Shown here piece after piece: positions 48,781-56,156 of a stretch of DNA of 64,000 bases. The stretch comes from Eshraghiella sp964405265. GTDB taxonomy: Bacteria; Bacillota; Clostridia; Lachnospirales; Lachnospiraceae. The DNA lies in assembly GCA_964405265.1 (NCBI GenBank), contig CAYONC010000001.1, positions 1 through 64,000 of the forward strand, written 5' to 3'. The number at the start of each line of letters is the position of its first letter. The first letter of the stretch is position 1. The translations under genes were made by a program, and so were the position numbers. The notes below the pieces were generated by a model. That model searched no databases. It was not told where the DNA came from and was given only the letters and a program-made list of their open reading frames with translations.

Positions 48781-49347
48781 ATGAAGGCGCAGTACCTGAA
48801 CAAATCATCAATAAAAACAAGAAATCTCATCAAAAAAATTTTTGCGGAAATGCTGTCGGAGAAGAGAGAACTCGGAAAAATATCCGTCAGTGAGTTATGC
48901 CAGCGTGCCGATATCAGCCGCGGCTCATTCTATTCACATTATGATGACATTTACGGGGTCGCTGAGGACTATGAGAATGAAATGATAGATATGTTTTTTG
49001 ATAATGCAAGGCTTGTCAGCTCTACCAATATAATGCATTTTATTGATTCCATATTTGAATTTATACGAATTAACAATGAAAACTACAAGTTACTCTGCAA
49101 ATCAAATGATTTTATATTTACGGCAAACAGACTAATCTCCATTGCTTCTGAAAAACTGGTTGAGCTGTGCAACAATGATGAAAGAATACAGGTCCGTACA
49201 CACATAGAGCTTGAGATTCAGGTTTTTTTGGAAGGACTTTTATGCGAATATGTTAAATGCTGCCGCGGATATTCATCCAAAACCCTCGATATACTGTACG
49301 ATTATACCAAATACTGGGTGACTGTTTTTATCAGGGCAAGAAGTTAA
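48781..49347 (+). CDS. TetR-family regulator, divergent from the ABC operon
   Basis: The ATG at 48781 (MKAQYLNKSSIKTRN) is used since GGAGGAAAA lies directly upstream; the longer frame to 48751 lacks such a site. The 188-residue protein has a TetR DNA-binding domain with ISVSELCQRADISRGSFYSHY and a helical C-terminal domain (about 75-185). It should regulate the divergent exporter operon, with an exporter substrate as possible ligand. A palindromic terminator follows. Confidence 0.88.
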   Translation: MKAQYLNKSSIKTRNLIKKIFAEMLSEKRELGKISVSELCQRADISRGSFYSHYDDIYGVAEDYENEMIDMFFDNARLVSSTNIMHFIDSIFEFIRINNENYKLLCKSNDFIFTANRLISIASEKLVELCNNDERIQVRTHIELEIQVFLEGLLCEYVKCCRGYSSKTLDILYDYTKYWVTVFIRARS

Positions 49348-49358
49348 AATTATATGAA

Positions 49359-49382
49359 AAAAGCAGCATATATGCTGCTTTT
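49359..49382. terminator. Bidirectional terminator between convergent genes
   Basis: AAAAGCAGCATA directly joined to its complement TATGCTGCTTTT forms a 24-bp palindrome with A- and T-rich ends. It can stop the TetR transcript from the left and the LacI-GGDEF transcript from the right. Confidence 0.8.
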
Positions 49383-49385
49383 AAT

Positions 49386-51239
49386 TCATTCTCTTGATTT
49401 TTTGTTTTTCTTTTCCTCGTACATCAGCGTATCGGCTTCTGAAATATATTCATCAAACGACTTACTTGAGAGCGGGTCTGTGATTATGGTTCCCATGCTT
49501 ATGGATATCTGCTGCCTCGCAAGTGCCGACATCACACGATCCCTGTATGCCCCTGCTTCCTCCGGACTGCTTACCGGATAAAAGATAACAAATTCGTCTC
49601 CGCCGTACCGGCATACAACACCTCCGTCCGGACAGTTAGTGTTCAATGTCATTGCAATGATTTTAAGAACCCTGTCTCCTCTTGCATGGCCGTATTCATC
49701 ATTTATTTTTTTAAAATTATCTGCATCAACAAATGAAAGTGCACATGATATTCCGGTTCTGTTATATTCTTCAAGACTCGGCAGAATTTCATTATTGAAT
49801 GCCACACGGTTATACACTCCCGTAAGCAGATCACGCATATATACATCATTAAGACTGTTATTGACATTTTCAAGCTGTTTCCTTGTAAACAGTGTCTTAA
49901 CGGCTTTTATGATCGTATTATGAACATCATAAAAGAATGAGCCGTCCTCAAGAAATCCTGCATTTTTAAGGACACTGAAGCCTACTGCCTGCTCTCCGAA
50001 ATGTATAGGCGTAAACAGGTAATACGAACCGCTTCCGTCATTTTCAAGAAATTCAATAAGCTCCGTAATGCTTCTTATTTTGGAATTGACACGGTCATTG
50101 AGGGCATAAACCATTCTTATGTGAGACCAGTCATACCCAGACACCGGAAAGCATGTATCGGCAGCCGCACCATAGAGTCTGTCATCAATGAAGAAATACA
50201 TATCATCACAGTCAAGCTGCTTAAAGTATCTGCCTGCCATTGCAAAGATGTCGTCAAAATTTTCACATACCATTACTTTTCCTTCAAGTTCAAGAAGCTT
50301 TGCTTCATTCAGTTCATCCTGGACGGCGCTTATTATCTTATCACGCGCAAATACACGGAAGTCAACATCCGTACGGCTCTCACAGCCACAGCTCTCACTG
50401 AATATCGGAAAAGTATTGACGCACCGGTTGCTTTCTGTCTGTCTGCCTTCCCAGACTGCCTTAAGTATATCAGCACACATGTCTCCCATTTCAACACGGT
50501 AATATCCGACAGTCGTAATCTGTGGGCTGAAGCATGAGGCCTTGTCAAGATTATCAAAGCCCGTAACGCAGAAGTCCTCCGGTATACGGTATCCCTTTAG
50601 AATCGCTTCATAGCTCAGACCCGTTGCAATGTTGTCATTGGCACATACAAATGCATCCGGAAGCGGAATACCCTTTTCCATATACTGCCGGAAGATGTCA
50701 CAGCCCGTCATAAAGGTAAAATCACCAAGCATAACCGGATTGGCTGCAGCCGGAAGCTTCTTCTCCTTAATAAAATCCTTGTATGCTTTCATTCTGAGAA
50801 CATTCTCCGGATTGTCAAGAGGTCCTCCGGCAAAAACAAAGCTTCTGCAGTTATGCTCCGTATACAGGTGCTCCATAATTTCAATAACGGGCTTCTCATT
50901 TTCCATACCGGTATTATAAAAGCCTTCAACCTCAAAACCGAGACATACAACAGGAACGCCTGACGCCTTGGTAATTCTTATAAGGTTCTCCATCTGCTTC
51001 ATATCCACAATGTTATTGGCATCAAGCACTATTCCATCAAACTGTTTTAAGTCCGGCAGAGTATAGATATTATATTCTCCGGCATTATGCTTCTCATCAT
51101 GAATCCAGTTACCAAAACAGTTAAACTGGCAGAAAATCACATCCTCTGCATATCCGTCAAATTCACGTATTACGCCTTTTATTGTTTCATATGCAATATA
51201 TCTGTGCCATCCGTCTGTCAGAAATGCTATTCTCTTCAT
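49386..51239 (-). CDS. LacI/periplasmic-binding-like sensor fused to an active-looking diguanylate cyclase
   Basis: The 617-residue protein starts with a LacI/GalR-type ligand-binding fold (about 1-285; MKRIAFLTDGWHRY, VCLGFEVEGFYNTG, DAFVCANDNIATGLS, VTGFDNLDKASCFSPQITTV) but has no DNA-binding helix-turn-helix and no signal peptide, so it is cytosolic. A middle GAF-like part (about 290-445) follows, then a GGDEF domain (about 450-610) with complete RYGGDEFVIF. It should couple binding of a sugar-like ligand in the cytosol to synthesis of cyclic di-GMP. No transporter or sugar gene is adjacent. No promoter was identified with certainty. Confidence 0.88.
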   Translation of the reverse strand: MKRIAFLTDGWHRYIAYETIKGVIREFDGYAEDVIFCQFNCFGNWIHDEKHNAGEYNIYTLPDLKQFDGIVLDANNIVDMKQMENLIRITKASGVPVVCLGFEVEGFYNTGMENEKPVIEIMEHLYTEHNCRSFVFAGGPLDNPENVLRMKAYKDFIKEKKLPAAANPVMLGDFTFMTGCDIFRQYMEKGIPLPDAFVCANDNIATGLSYEAILKGYRIPEDFCVTGFDNLDKASCFSPQITTVGYYRVEMGDMCADILKAVWEGRQTESNRCVNTFPIFSESCGCESRTDVDFRVFARDKIISAVQDELNEAKLLELEGKVMVCENFDDIFAMAGRYFKQLDCDDMYFFIDDRLYGAAADTCFPVSGYDWSHIRMVYALNDRVNSKIRSITELIEFLENDGSGSYYLFTPIHFGEQAVGFSVLKNAGFLEDGSFFYDVHNTIIKAVKTLFTRKQLENVNNSLNDVYMRDLLTGVYNRVAFNNEILPSLEEYNRTGISCALSFVDADNFKKINDEYGHARGDRVLKIIAMTLNTNCPDGGVVCRYGGDEFVIFYPVSSPEEAGAYRDRVMSALARQQISISMGTIITDPLSSKSFDEYISEADTLMYEEKKNKKSRE

Positions 51240-51312
51240 CCGTTGTACCCCGCATAAGTAATATTATTTTTATTTTATCATAAATAATTTTTCATTGCAC
51301 TATATTTAGCAA

Positions 51313-51339
51313 AAAAATAGGGCTGTCCGCCCTATTTTT
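51313..51339 (-). terminator. Terminator of the SpoIIQ-like gene
   Basis: GAAAAATAGGGC...GCCCTATTTTT forms an 11-bp stem with a 5-nt loop and U-rich end on the minus strand. The stop codon TAG of the gene is inside the stem. Confidence 0.85.
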
Positions 51340-52057
51340 CTATCAGATACAGCATCGGGTCCACAACCTCGTTTTCCCTGGTCAGCTTCAGATATATGTT
51401 GCTCCCTTCTTTTGAATAATATTTTGTCGGCTCATCCACACAGCCTATAACCGTACCGGCTTCCACATGGTCAGACACTTCCACTTTCAAATCCGTAAGC
51501 TGTCCATATATAATTTCGTATCCGTTTCCTATGGATACCCTGACCGCCGTTCCGATTTCACTGTCTTCGTATATTTCCTCTACCACTCCCGGTGCAGATG
51601 ATAAAACCTCTTCACCTTTTCCGGCACTGATTATCACTGCCGGATTACACCGGTATATATCAAGTGTCGGAAAATATATGGTCTTGTCCATATTATATCC
51701 GAGAATCACATCTCCTTCAACCGGCCACAGAAGACTGCTTTTTTCGGAAAATCCGTAAACCGGCGAATTTGCTTCCAGAGTTTCCTGCGGAAGAGTGACA
51801 GAAGCCATACTGTCCGGAGCTTCCGTCGGGAGTTCCGTCGGTGCCTCCGTTGACGTGGGACGTTCTGCCGGCTTATCATCACGGGCAGTACTCTCCTTCT
51901 GTGCAACATTCAAATCAATAAAATTCTTATTTTTTTCACCGGAAGAGCTGCTCCTTACAATGGAAATTATTCCGGCTGCCAGTGCAGCCACAATGGCAAG
52001 GCTTGCAGCTATGGAAATGATCTTCTGGACATCAATTTTGCTTTTCTTCTTTTTCAC
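51332..52057 (-). CDS. SpoIIQ-like M23-family (LytM fold) membrane protein
   Basis: A GTG at 52057 is chosen as start since GGAGG lies 5 nt upstream (within ATGGAGGTAAAC); an ATG at 52108 has no ribosome binding site. The 241-residue protein has a basic N-terminus, a transmembrane helix (about 13-35), a Thr/Pro/Glu-rich linker (about 50-95) and a LytM/M23 domain (about 120-235) with GDVILGYNMDKTIYFPTLDIYR. The typical zinc ligands HxxxD and HxH are not present, as in Bacillus SpoIIQ, so it would be non-catalytic. It stands next to a shortened spoIID-like gene, in the order known for clostridial spoIID-spoIIQ. It may be a relic or a minimal engulfment system. Confidence 0.78.
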   Translation of the reverse strand: MKKKKSKIDVQKIISIAASLAIVAALAAGIISIVRSSSSGEKNKNFIDLNVAQKESTARDDKPAERPTSTEAPTELPTEAPDSMASVTLPQETLEANSPVYGFSEKSSLLWPVEGDVILGYNMDKTIYFPTLDIYRCNPAVIISAGKGEEVLSSAPGVVEEIYEDSEIGTAVRVSIGNGYEIIYGQLTDLKVEVSDHVEAGTVIGCVDEPTKYYSKEGSNIYLKLTRENEVVDPMLYLIEK

Positions 52058-52125
52058 GTTTACCTCCATCCGTGCAACGGCACTATTAGATTTCTCTGAT
52101 ATTATCATTGCCGGATGGAATTTTT

Positions 52126-52533
52126 TTATTCATTAACAACCGTAAAAATTATTTCCGTGGAATTAACGGAAATTCTGAAATTAGCTGAGCCAAGTTTCAT
52201 TATTTCCGCAAACAGTTCGCCTGACATTACTACGTTCCCTGCCATAACCTCCACAACATTTCCCTTTGTGTCCCTCTCAATTATCTGAAATGCATTGTCA
52301 AGCCCGTCTTCAAAAAATATTTCTCCGTATTTTTTCCGCAATATATGAACTGCCTCCTCCTTCAGATATGAAATAGTGCGTACCGAGGAAATATACGTCG
52401 TTATATTCTCCTGCGTTATTCCGGTTGTCTCCGTTTCCGCCTTCTTTTTATGTATGCCTGTTACAGCCGCCGTTACCGCAAAAGGCAGTACCCAGCATAT
52501 AATAACAATTATAACAATAATTTTCACTTTCAT
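52126..52533 (-). CDS. Shortened SpoIID-like protein
   Basis: The start at 52533 (MKVKIIVIIVIICWV) has GAGGCGG nearby. The 135-residue product has an N-terminal transmembrane helix and a region (about 55-135) resembling the C-terminal part of SpoIID: IIERDTKGNVVEV, SGELFAEIMKLGSANFRI and EIIFTVVNE at the very end. In SpoIID proteins (about 330 residues) this strand is followed by GHGxGMSQYGA, which is absent, and the central lytic transglycosylase part is missing too. It is therefore a deletion derivative of SpoIID. The open frame is clean, so a retained structural role is possible. It lies upstream of the SpoIIQ-like gene with a 68-nt gap. Confidence 0.62.
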   Translation of the reverse strand: MKVKIIVIIVIICWVLPFAVTAAVTGIHKKKAETETTGITQENITTYISSVRTISYLKEEAVHILRKKYGEIFFEDGLDNAFQIIERDTKGNVVEVMAGNVVMSGELFAEIMKLGSANFRISVNSTEIIFTVVNE

Positions 52534-52590
52534 TATTCCGTCCGCCTCATACAAGTATATGATTTTTTTCTTAAATTATGATTCTCATGG

Positions 52591-52619
52591 TGGAAAATAG
52601 TGCTGATACATAGTATAAT
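52591..52619 (+). promoter_or_regulatory. Promoter of murI
   Basis: TGGAAA (52591-52596), 17 nt and TATAAT (52614-52619) lie 28 nt before the murI ATG. Confidence 0.55.
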
Positions 52620-52647
52620 TGTACCAGTTATTTCGGGAGGCAATGCA

Positions 52648-53430
52648 ATGAATTATGATACAAGACCGATAGGTGTATTTGATTCGGGCGTAGGCGGAAT
52701 AAGCGTGCTTACGGAGCTTGTTAAGCTCATGCCCAATGAAAATTTTATATATTTCGGAGACTCTGCCAATGCTCCGTACGGTACAAGACCTCTTGACGAC
52801 GTTAAAGGGCTTGCCCTTAATGCGGCAGAATATTTAACCGGTCACGACTGCAAGGCTCTTGTCGTTGCATGCAACACCGCCACCGTGGCAGCCATTACCA
52901 CACTTCGCAGCAGATACTCACACATGCCTGTCATAGGCATTGAACCGGCACTTAAGCCTGCAGTACTCGCCCATCCCGGCGGGGACATTCTTGTAATGGC
53001 AACGCACGTAACGCTTAACCAGACCAAGTTTCTTAACCTGCTTGCCCGCTTCGAAAGAATGGCACACATACATACGCTTGAGTGTCCCGGTCTTGTAGAA
53101 TTTATTGAACGCAGTAAAACCGATACTGATGAATTCGGTGTATACCTCCGCGTACTGCTTGAGGAATACCGTCATATTCCTCCTGATGCCGTTGTTTTGG
53201 GATGCACGCATTATCCTTTTGCAAAAAAAAGAATTCTTGAGGTATTCGGTAACGCTCCGGTAATATATGACGGCGGAAACGGTACGGCACGCGAAACACT
53301 GCGCCGGCTCAGGATGTACAATATTGAAGCACCGGGCGATAACTGCGGAACCGTTATCTTTTTAAACAGCAGGCCGTCAGAGGCGGATTTCTGCAGAAAT
53401 TTATTTGAATCATCCATGAAAGGAATCTGA
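52648..53430 (+). CDS. murI: Glutamate racemase
   Basis: The ATG at 52648 (MNYDTRPIGVFDSGVGG) follows GGGAGG by 7 nt; the longer frame to 52600 lacks such a site. The 260-residue cofactor-independent racemase makes D-glutamate for peptidoglycan. The two catalytic Cys are in VVACNTATVA and VLGCTHYPF, and DSGVGG forms the substrate pocket. Length is standard. A small membrane protein is encoded 2 nt downstream. Confidence 0.96.
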   Translation: MNYDTRPIGVFDSGVGGISVLTELVKLMPNENFIYFGDSANAPYGTRPLDDVKGLALNAAEYLTGHDCKALVVACNTATVAAITTLRSRYSHMPVIGIEPALKPAVLAHPGGDILVMATHVTLNQTKFLNLLARFERMAHIHTLECPGLVEFIERSKTDTDEFGVYLRVLLEEYRHIPPDAVVLGCTHYPFAKKRILEVFGNAPVIYDGGNGTARETLRRLRMYNIEAPGDNCGTVIFLNSRPSEADFCRNLFESSMKGI

Positions 53431-53432
53431 GT

Positions 53433-53696
53433 ATGGAAATAATTGTCACATCCCTTATGGTTATTCTGCTTGCAGCCCAGCTTGTGCTTTCCTTCAGGCA
53501 GATAAAAAAAGGAGCCCCTGACGGCAGAATACTTCTTGCAATCAACATTATCGTACTTGTCGTATGGACTCCTGTATGTATTTTAAGTTTTATTTTTAAC
53601 AATGGTATTCTGACGACCGCATGGTATATTCTGACCACGCTTTACATGCTTTTTACAATATGGTACACCGGTAATCTGTCAAAATCCATGAAGTAA
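53433..53696 (+). CDS. Small three-helix membrane protein (hypothetical)
   Basis: The 87-residue protein has three hydrophobic segments (about 3-20, 31-54 and 58-78). AAAGGA lies before the start, 2 nt after murI, so it is co-translated with the racemase. No motif or family is recognised. Convergent ilvH ends 4 nt behind it. Confidence 0.65.
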   Translation: MEIIVTSLMVILLAAQLVLSFRQIKKGAPDGRILLAINIIVLVVWTPVCILSFIFNNGILTTAWYILTTLYMLFTIWYTGNLSKSMK

Positions 53697-53700
53697 CTAA

Positions 53701-54210
53701 TTATCTGTCGGAATACGATACCGCCTCTATGGCAACCGCACCGCCTCTTACAACTTCAAGTCTGTATCCGAACAGACTGTTAAGAAGCTCTATGAGTGAA
53801 TTATTTTTTTCTTCAGTCTGGGTACACCTTAAAAGCACTGTATTTCTGTTATAATCCTCAACGATAACGCCATAAACTTCAGCGACCCTGAATATTTCGG
53901 CTTTATCCTTTTCCGTACACGAATTGATTTTTACGAACATAAGCTCCTTCATGTGAAGCTTTGCTTCCGTAAAATCAATTACCTTTATTACTTCCACGCT
54001 TCTGTTAAGCTGTTTTTTTATCTGTTCAAAGGTCTTGTCGTCACTCGTAACGCTTATTGTCATTCTTGACACTGTAGGGTCTTCCGTAACTCCGACCGTC
54101 AGAGTATCTATATTGTATGCTTTTCCTGAAAAAAGACCGGAAATTCGTGCAAGCACGCCGGATTCATTTTCCACATAAATTGAAATCCACCTTTTTTTGA
54201 GTTTTTCCAT
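53701..54210 (-). CDS. ilvH: Acetolactate synthase, small (regulatory) subunit
   Basis: The 169-residue protein has an N-terminal ACT domain (about 8-80) with YVENESGVLARISGLFSG and a C-terminal domain of the ALS-small-subunit type. It binds valine and controls the catalytic subunit encoded 9 nt upstream. AGGAGGAAG precedes the start. It is the last gene of the apparent ileS-glgP-ilvBH transcript. Confidence 0.95.
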   Translation of the reverse strand: MEKLKKRWISIYVENESGVLARISGLFSGKAYNIDTLTVGVTEDPTVSRMTISVTSDDKTFEQIKKQLNRSVEVIKVIDFTEAKLHMKELMFVKINSCTEKDKAEIFRVAEVYGVIVEDYNRNTVLLRCTQTEEKNNSLIELLNSLFGYRLEVVRGGAVAIEAVSYSDR

Positions 54211-54219
54211 GTCTTCCTC

Positions 54220-55944
54220 CTATCCGAATAACATATCGGTTAATGCTTTTCCGCCCGGTACCATTGGATATACATCAAGTTCACAGCTTACCGCAAATTC
54301 AATCAGGACAGGTCTGTTTTTTACCGATGCAGCACGTTCAAATGCCGCTTCTATATCTTTTTCGTCAGTTACCCTTATTCCCGTAATGTTATAACTTTCC
54401 GCAAGCTTTACAAAATCCGGCACATAATCTTTTCCGCTGCATGTTCCGTCAATACGGCACTGTCTGTTGCAGTTTCTGCTGTATCTGAGGCAGGTGCTTG
54501 CATACCTCTTGTCAAAAAACATTTTCTGCATCTGTTTTACATTACCAAGGTATGTATTATTAATGATACAGAATATTACGGGTATGTCCAGAAGCGATGC
54601 CGTGGCAAGCTCCTGAATATTCATCTGTGCACCGCCGTCGCCGCTTATACATATTACGGGTCCTTTTCCCTGTCCTATATACGCCCCGATTGCTGCCGGA
54701 AGTCCGAATCCCATGGTTCCGAGTCCTCCCGAAGTAATAAATTTCCTTTTTCCGTTCATTGCAAGATACTGCGTGGTCCACAGCTGGTTCTGACCGACGT
54801 CGGTTGTGACCGTACAATCAGGGAATTTATCATTTATAACCTGTATAATTTTTTCCGGTGTTATTCCGTCATAATTTTTCATGGTAACCGGCATACGGTT
54901 TTTCCATTCGGAAAGCTTTTCCACCCAGTTTCCGGTTTTACAGGCTGATGCGGTTTTAAGCATTTCTCCTATTGCAAGTCCGGCATCTGCAACTATCGGA
55001 ACATCAACAACTATATTTCTTGAAATTGAAGCCGTATCAATGTCTATATGTATAATCTGTGCATTCGGTGCAAAATCTTCTATTGTTCCGGTAATCCGGT
55101 CACTGAATCTTACTCCGATTGCAAGAAGCACGTCACATTCGCATACAGCCATATTGGACGCATAATTTCCATACATTCCGATATTTCCCACATACAGAGG
55201 ATGGTCGGTCGGTATTGCTCCTTTTCCCATAATGGTTGTTATAACCGGTATGTTCATTTTTTCGGCAAAAGCGGTAAGTACCTCTTCTGCTCCGGATATA
55301 TGTACTCCGCCGCCTACAAGAATTACCGGTTTGGAAGCAGATTTAAGCATGCTCATTGCCTTCTTTAACTGACCGCCGTGCACCCCTGTCGAAGGCTTAT
55401 ATCCTCTGATTGATATCTCCTCAGGGTATACTTCATCCCCTGTCTCTGTCTGTATGTCCTTAGGTATGTCAACGACTACCGGCCCCGGTTTTCCGCTTTT
55501 TGCAATAAAAAAAGCTTTTTTGATTATTTCGCCAAGGTCTTTTCTGTCTCTTACGGTTACGGCATATTTGCATATATTTCTTGTTACACCGACAATATCA
55601 ACCTCCTGAAAGGCATCATTTCCGATTAAATCCCTCGGCACCTGTCCCGTAAAGCACACAAGCGGTACGCTGTCAAAATTTGCATTCGCTATTCCCGTAA
55701 CAAGATTGGTAGCTCCGGGACCGCTTGTTACAAGACACACGCCCGTTTTACCGGTTGCCCTTGCATAGCCGTCTGCTTCATGTATAAGTGCCTGTTCATG
55801 TCTCGGCAGGATAACATCAATATCTTCTGCATCGTATAATGCATCAAATAAATCTATCGCCATCCCTCCCGGATATCCGAATACCGTATCAACACCCTCT
55901 GCACGGAGTGCCTTTACAAATAATTCTGTTCCTTTAATTCCCAT
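54220..55944 (-). CDS. ilvB: Acetolactate synthase, large (catalytic) subunit with a Cys-rich insertion
   Basis: The start at 55944 (MGIKGTELFVKALRAEG) has AAGGAGACC 5-8 nt upstream; a longer frame to 56016 would overlap the gene before it. The 574-residue thiamine diphosphate enzyme makes acetolactate or acetohydroxybutyrate for valine, leucine and isoleucine. It has the catalytic Glu in PRHEQALIHEADGYARATG, FAD-binding region and the ThDP motif GDGGAQMN...INN. Between FFDKRYAST and DFVKLAES, where ALS usually has a short segment, there is an insertion with four Cys (CLRYSRNCNRQCRIDGTC), which may bind a metal or an iron-sulfur cluster. Confidence 0.95.
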   Translation of the reverse strand: MGIKGTELFVKALRAEGVDTVFGYPGGMAIDLFDALYDAEDIDVILPRHEQALIHEADGYARATGKTGVCLVTSGPGATNLVTGIANANFDSVPLVCFTGQVPRDLIGNDAFQEVDIVGVTRNICKYAVTVRDRKDLGEIIKKAFFIAKSGKPGPVVVDIPKDIQTETGDEVYPEEISIRGYKPSTGVHGGQLKKAMSMLKSASKPVILVGGGVHISGAEEVLTAFAEKMNIPVITTIMGKGAIPTDHPLYVGNIGMYGNYASNMAVCECDVLLAIGVRFSDRITGTIEDFAPNAQIIHIDIDTASISRNIVVDVPIVADAGLAIGEMLKTASACKTGNWVEKLSEWKNRMPVTMKNYDGITPEKIIQVINDKFPDCTVTTDVGQNQLWTTQYLAMNGKRKFITSGGLGTMGFGLPAAIGAYIGQGKGPVICISGDGGAQMNIQELATASLLDIPVIFCIINNTYLGNVKQMQKMFFDKRYASTCLRYSRNCNRQCRIDGTCSGKDYVPDFVKLAESYNITGIRVTDEKDIEAAFERAASVKNRPVLIEFAVSCELDVYPMVPGGKALTDMLFG

Positions 55945-55961
55945 AAAACGGTCTCCTTGTC

Positions 55962-56141
55962 CTACATTTGTTTTCTTACTACCCTGTATTCGTCCCTGTA
56001 TTGAAAATACGGACATTCCTTACGGCTTCCGCACAGGAAGCCGTACATTTCGTCCTCATCAAGATTCATTGTACATTCGTAGTATTCAAATTCCTCGTTA
56101 TATTCATAATAACCGCACATTTCACAATTATCGGCTGCCAT
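55962..56141 (-). CDS. Cys-rich small protein (resembles DUF6472)
   Basis: The ATG at 56141 (MAADNCEMCGYYEYNEE) follows AGAGGTG by 6 nt. The 59-residue acidic protein contains NCEMCGYYEYN, a CTMNLDEDEMY middle part and CPYFQYRDEYRVVRKQ, with five Cys that could coordinate a metal. Similar small proteins are common in Lachnospiraceae, without known function. It lies 15 nt behind glgP and 17 nt before ilvB, in the same apparent transcript. Confidence 0.75.
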   Translation of the reverse strand: MAADNCEMCGYYEYNEEFEYYECTMNLDEDEMYGFLCGSRKECPYFQYRDEYRVVRKQM

Positions 56142-56156
56142 GCATATCACCTCTGA

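Noticed and set aside
53102..53299. Small minus-strand frames within murI
   Set aside because: Overlap a complete, conserved gene in antisense and lack translation signals.
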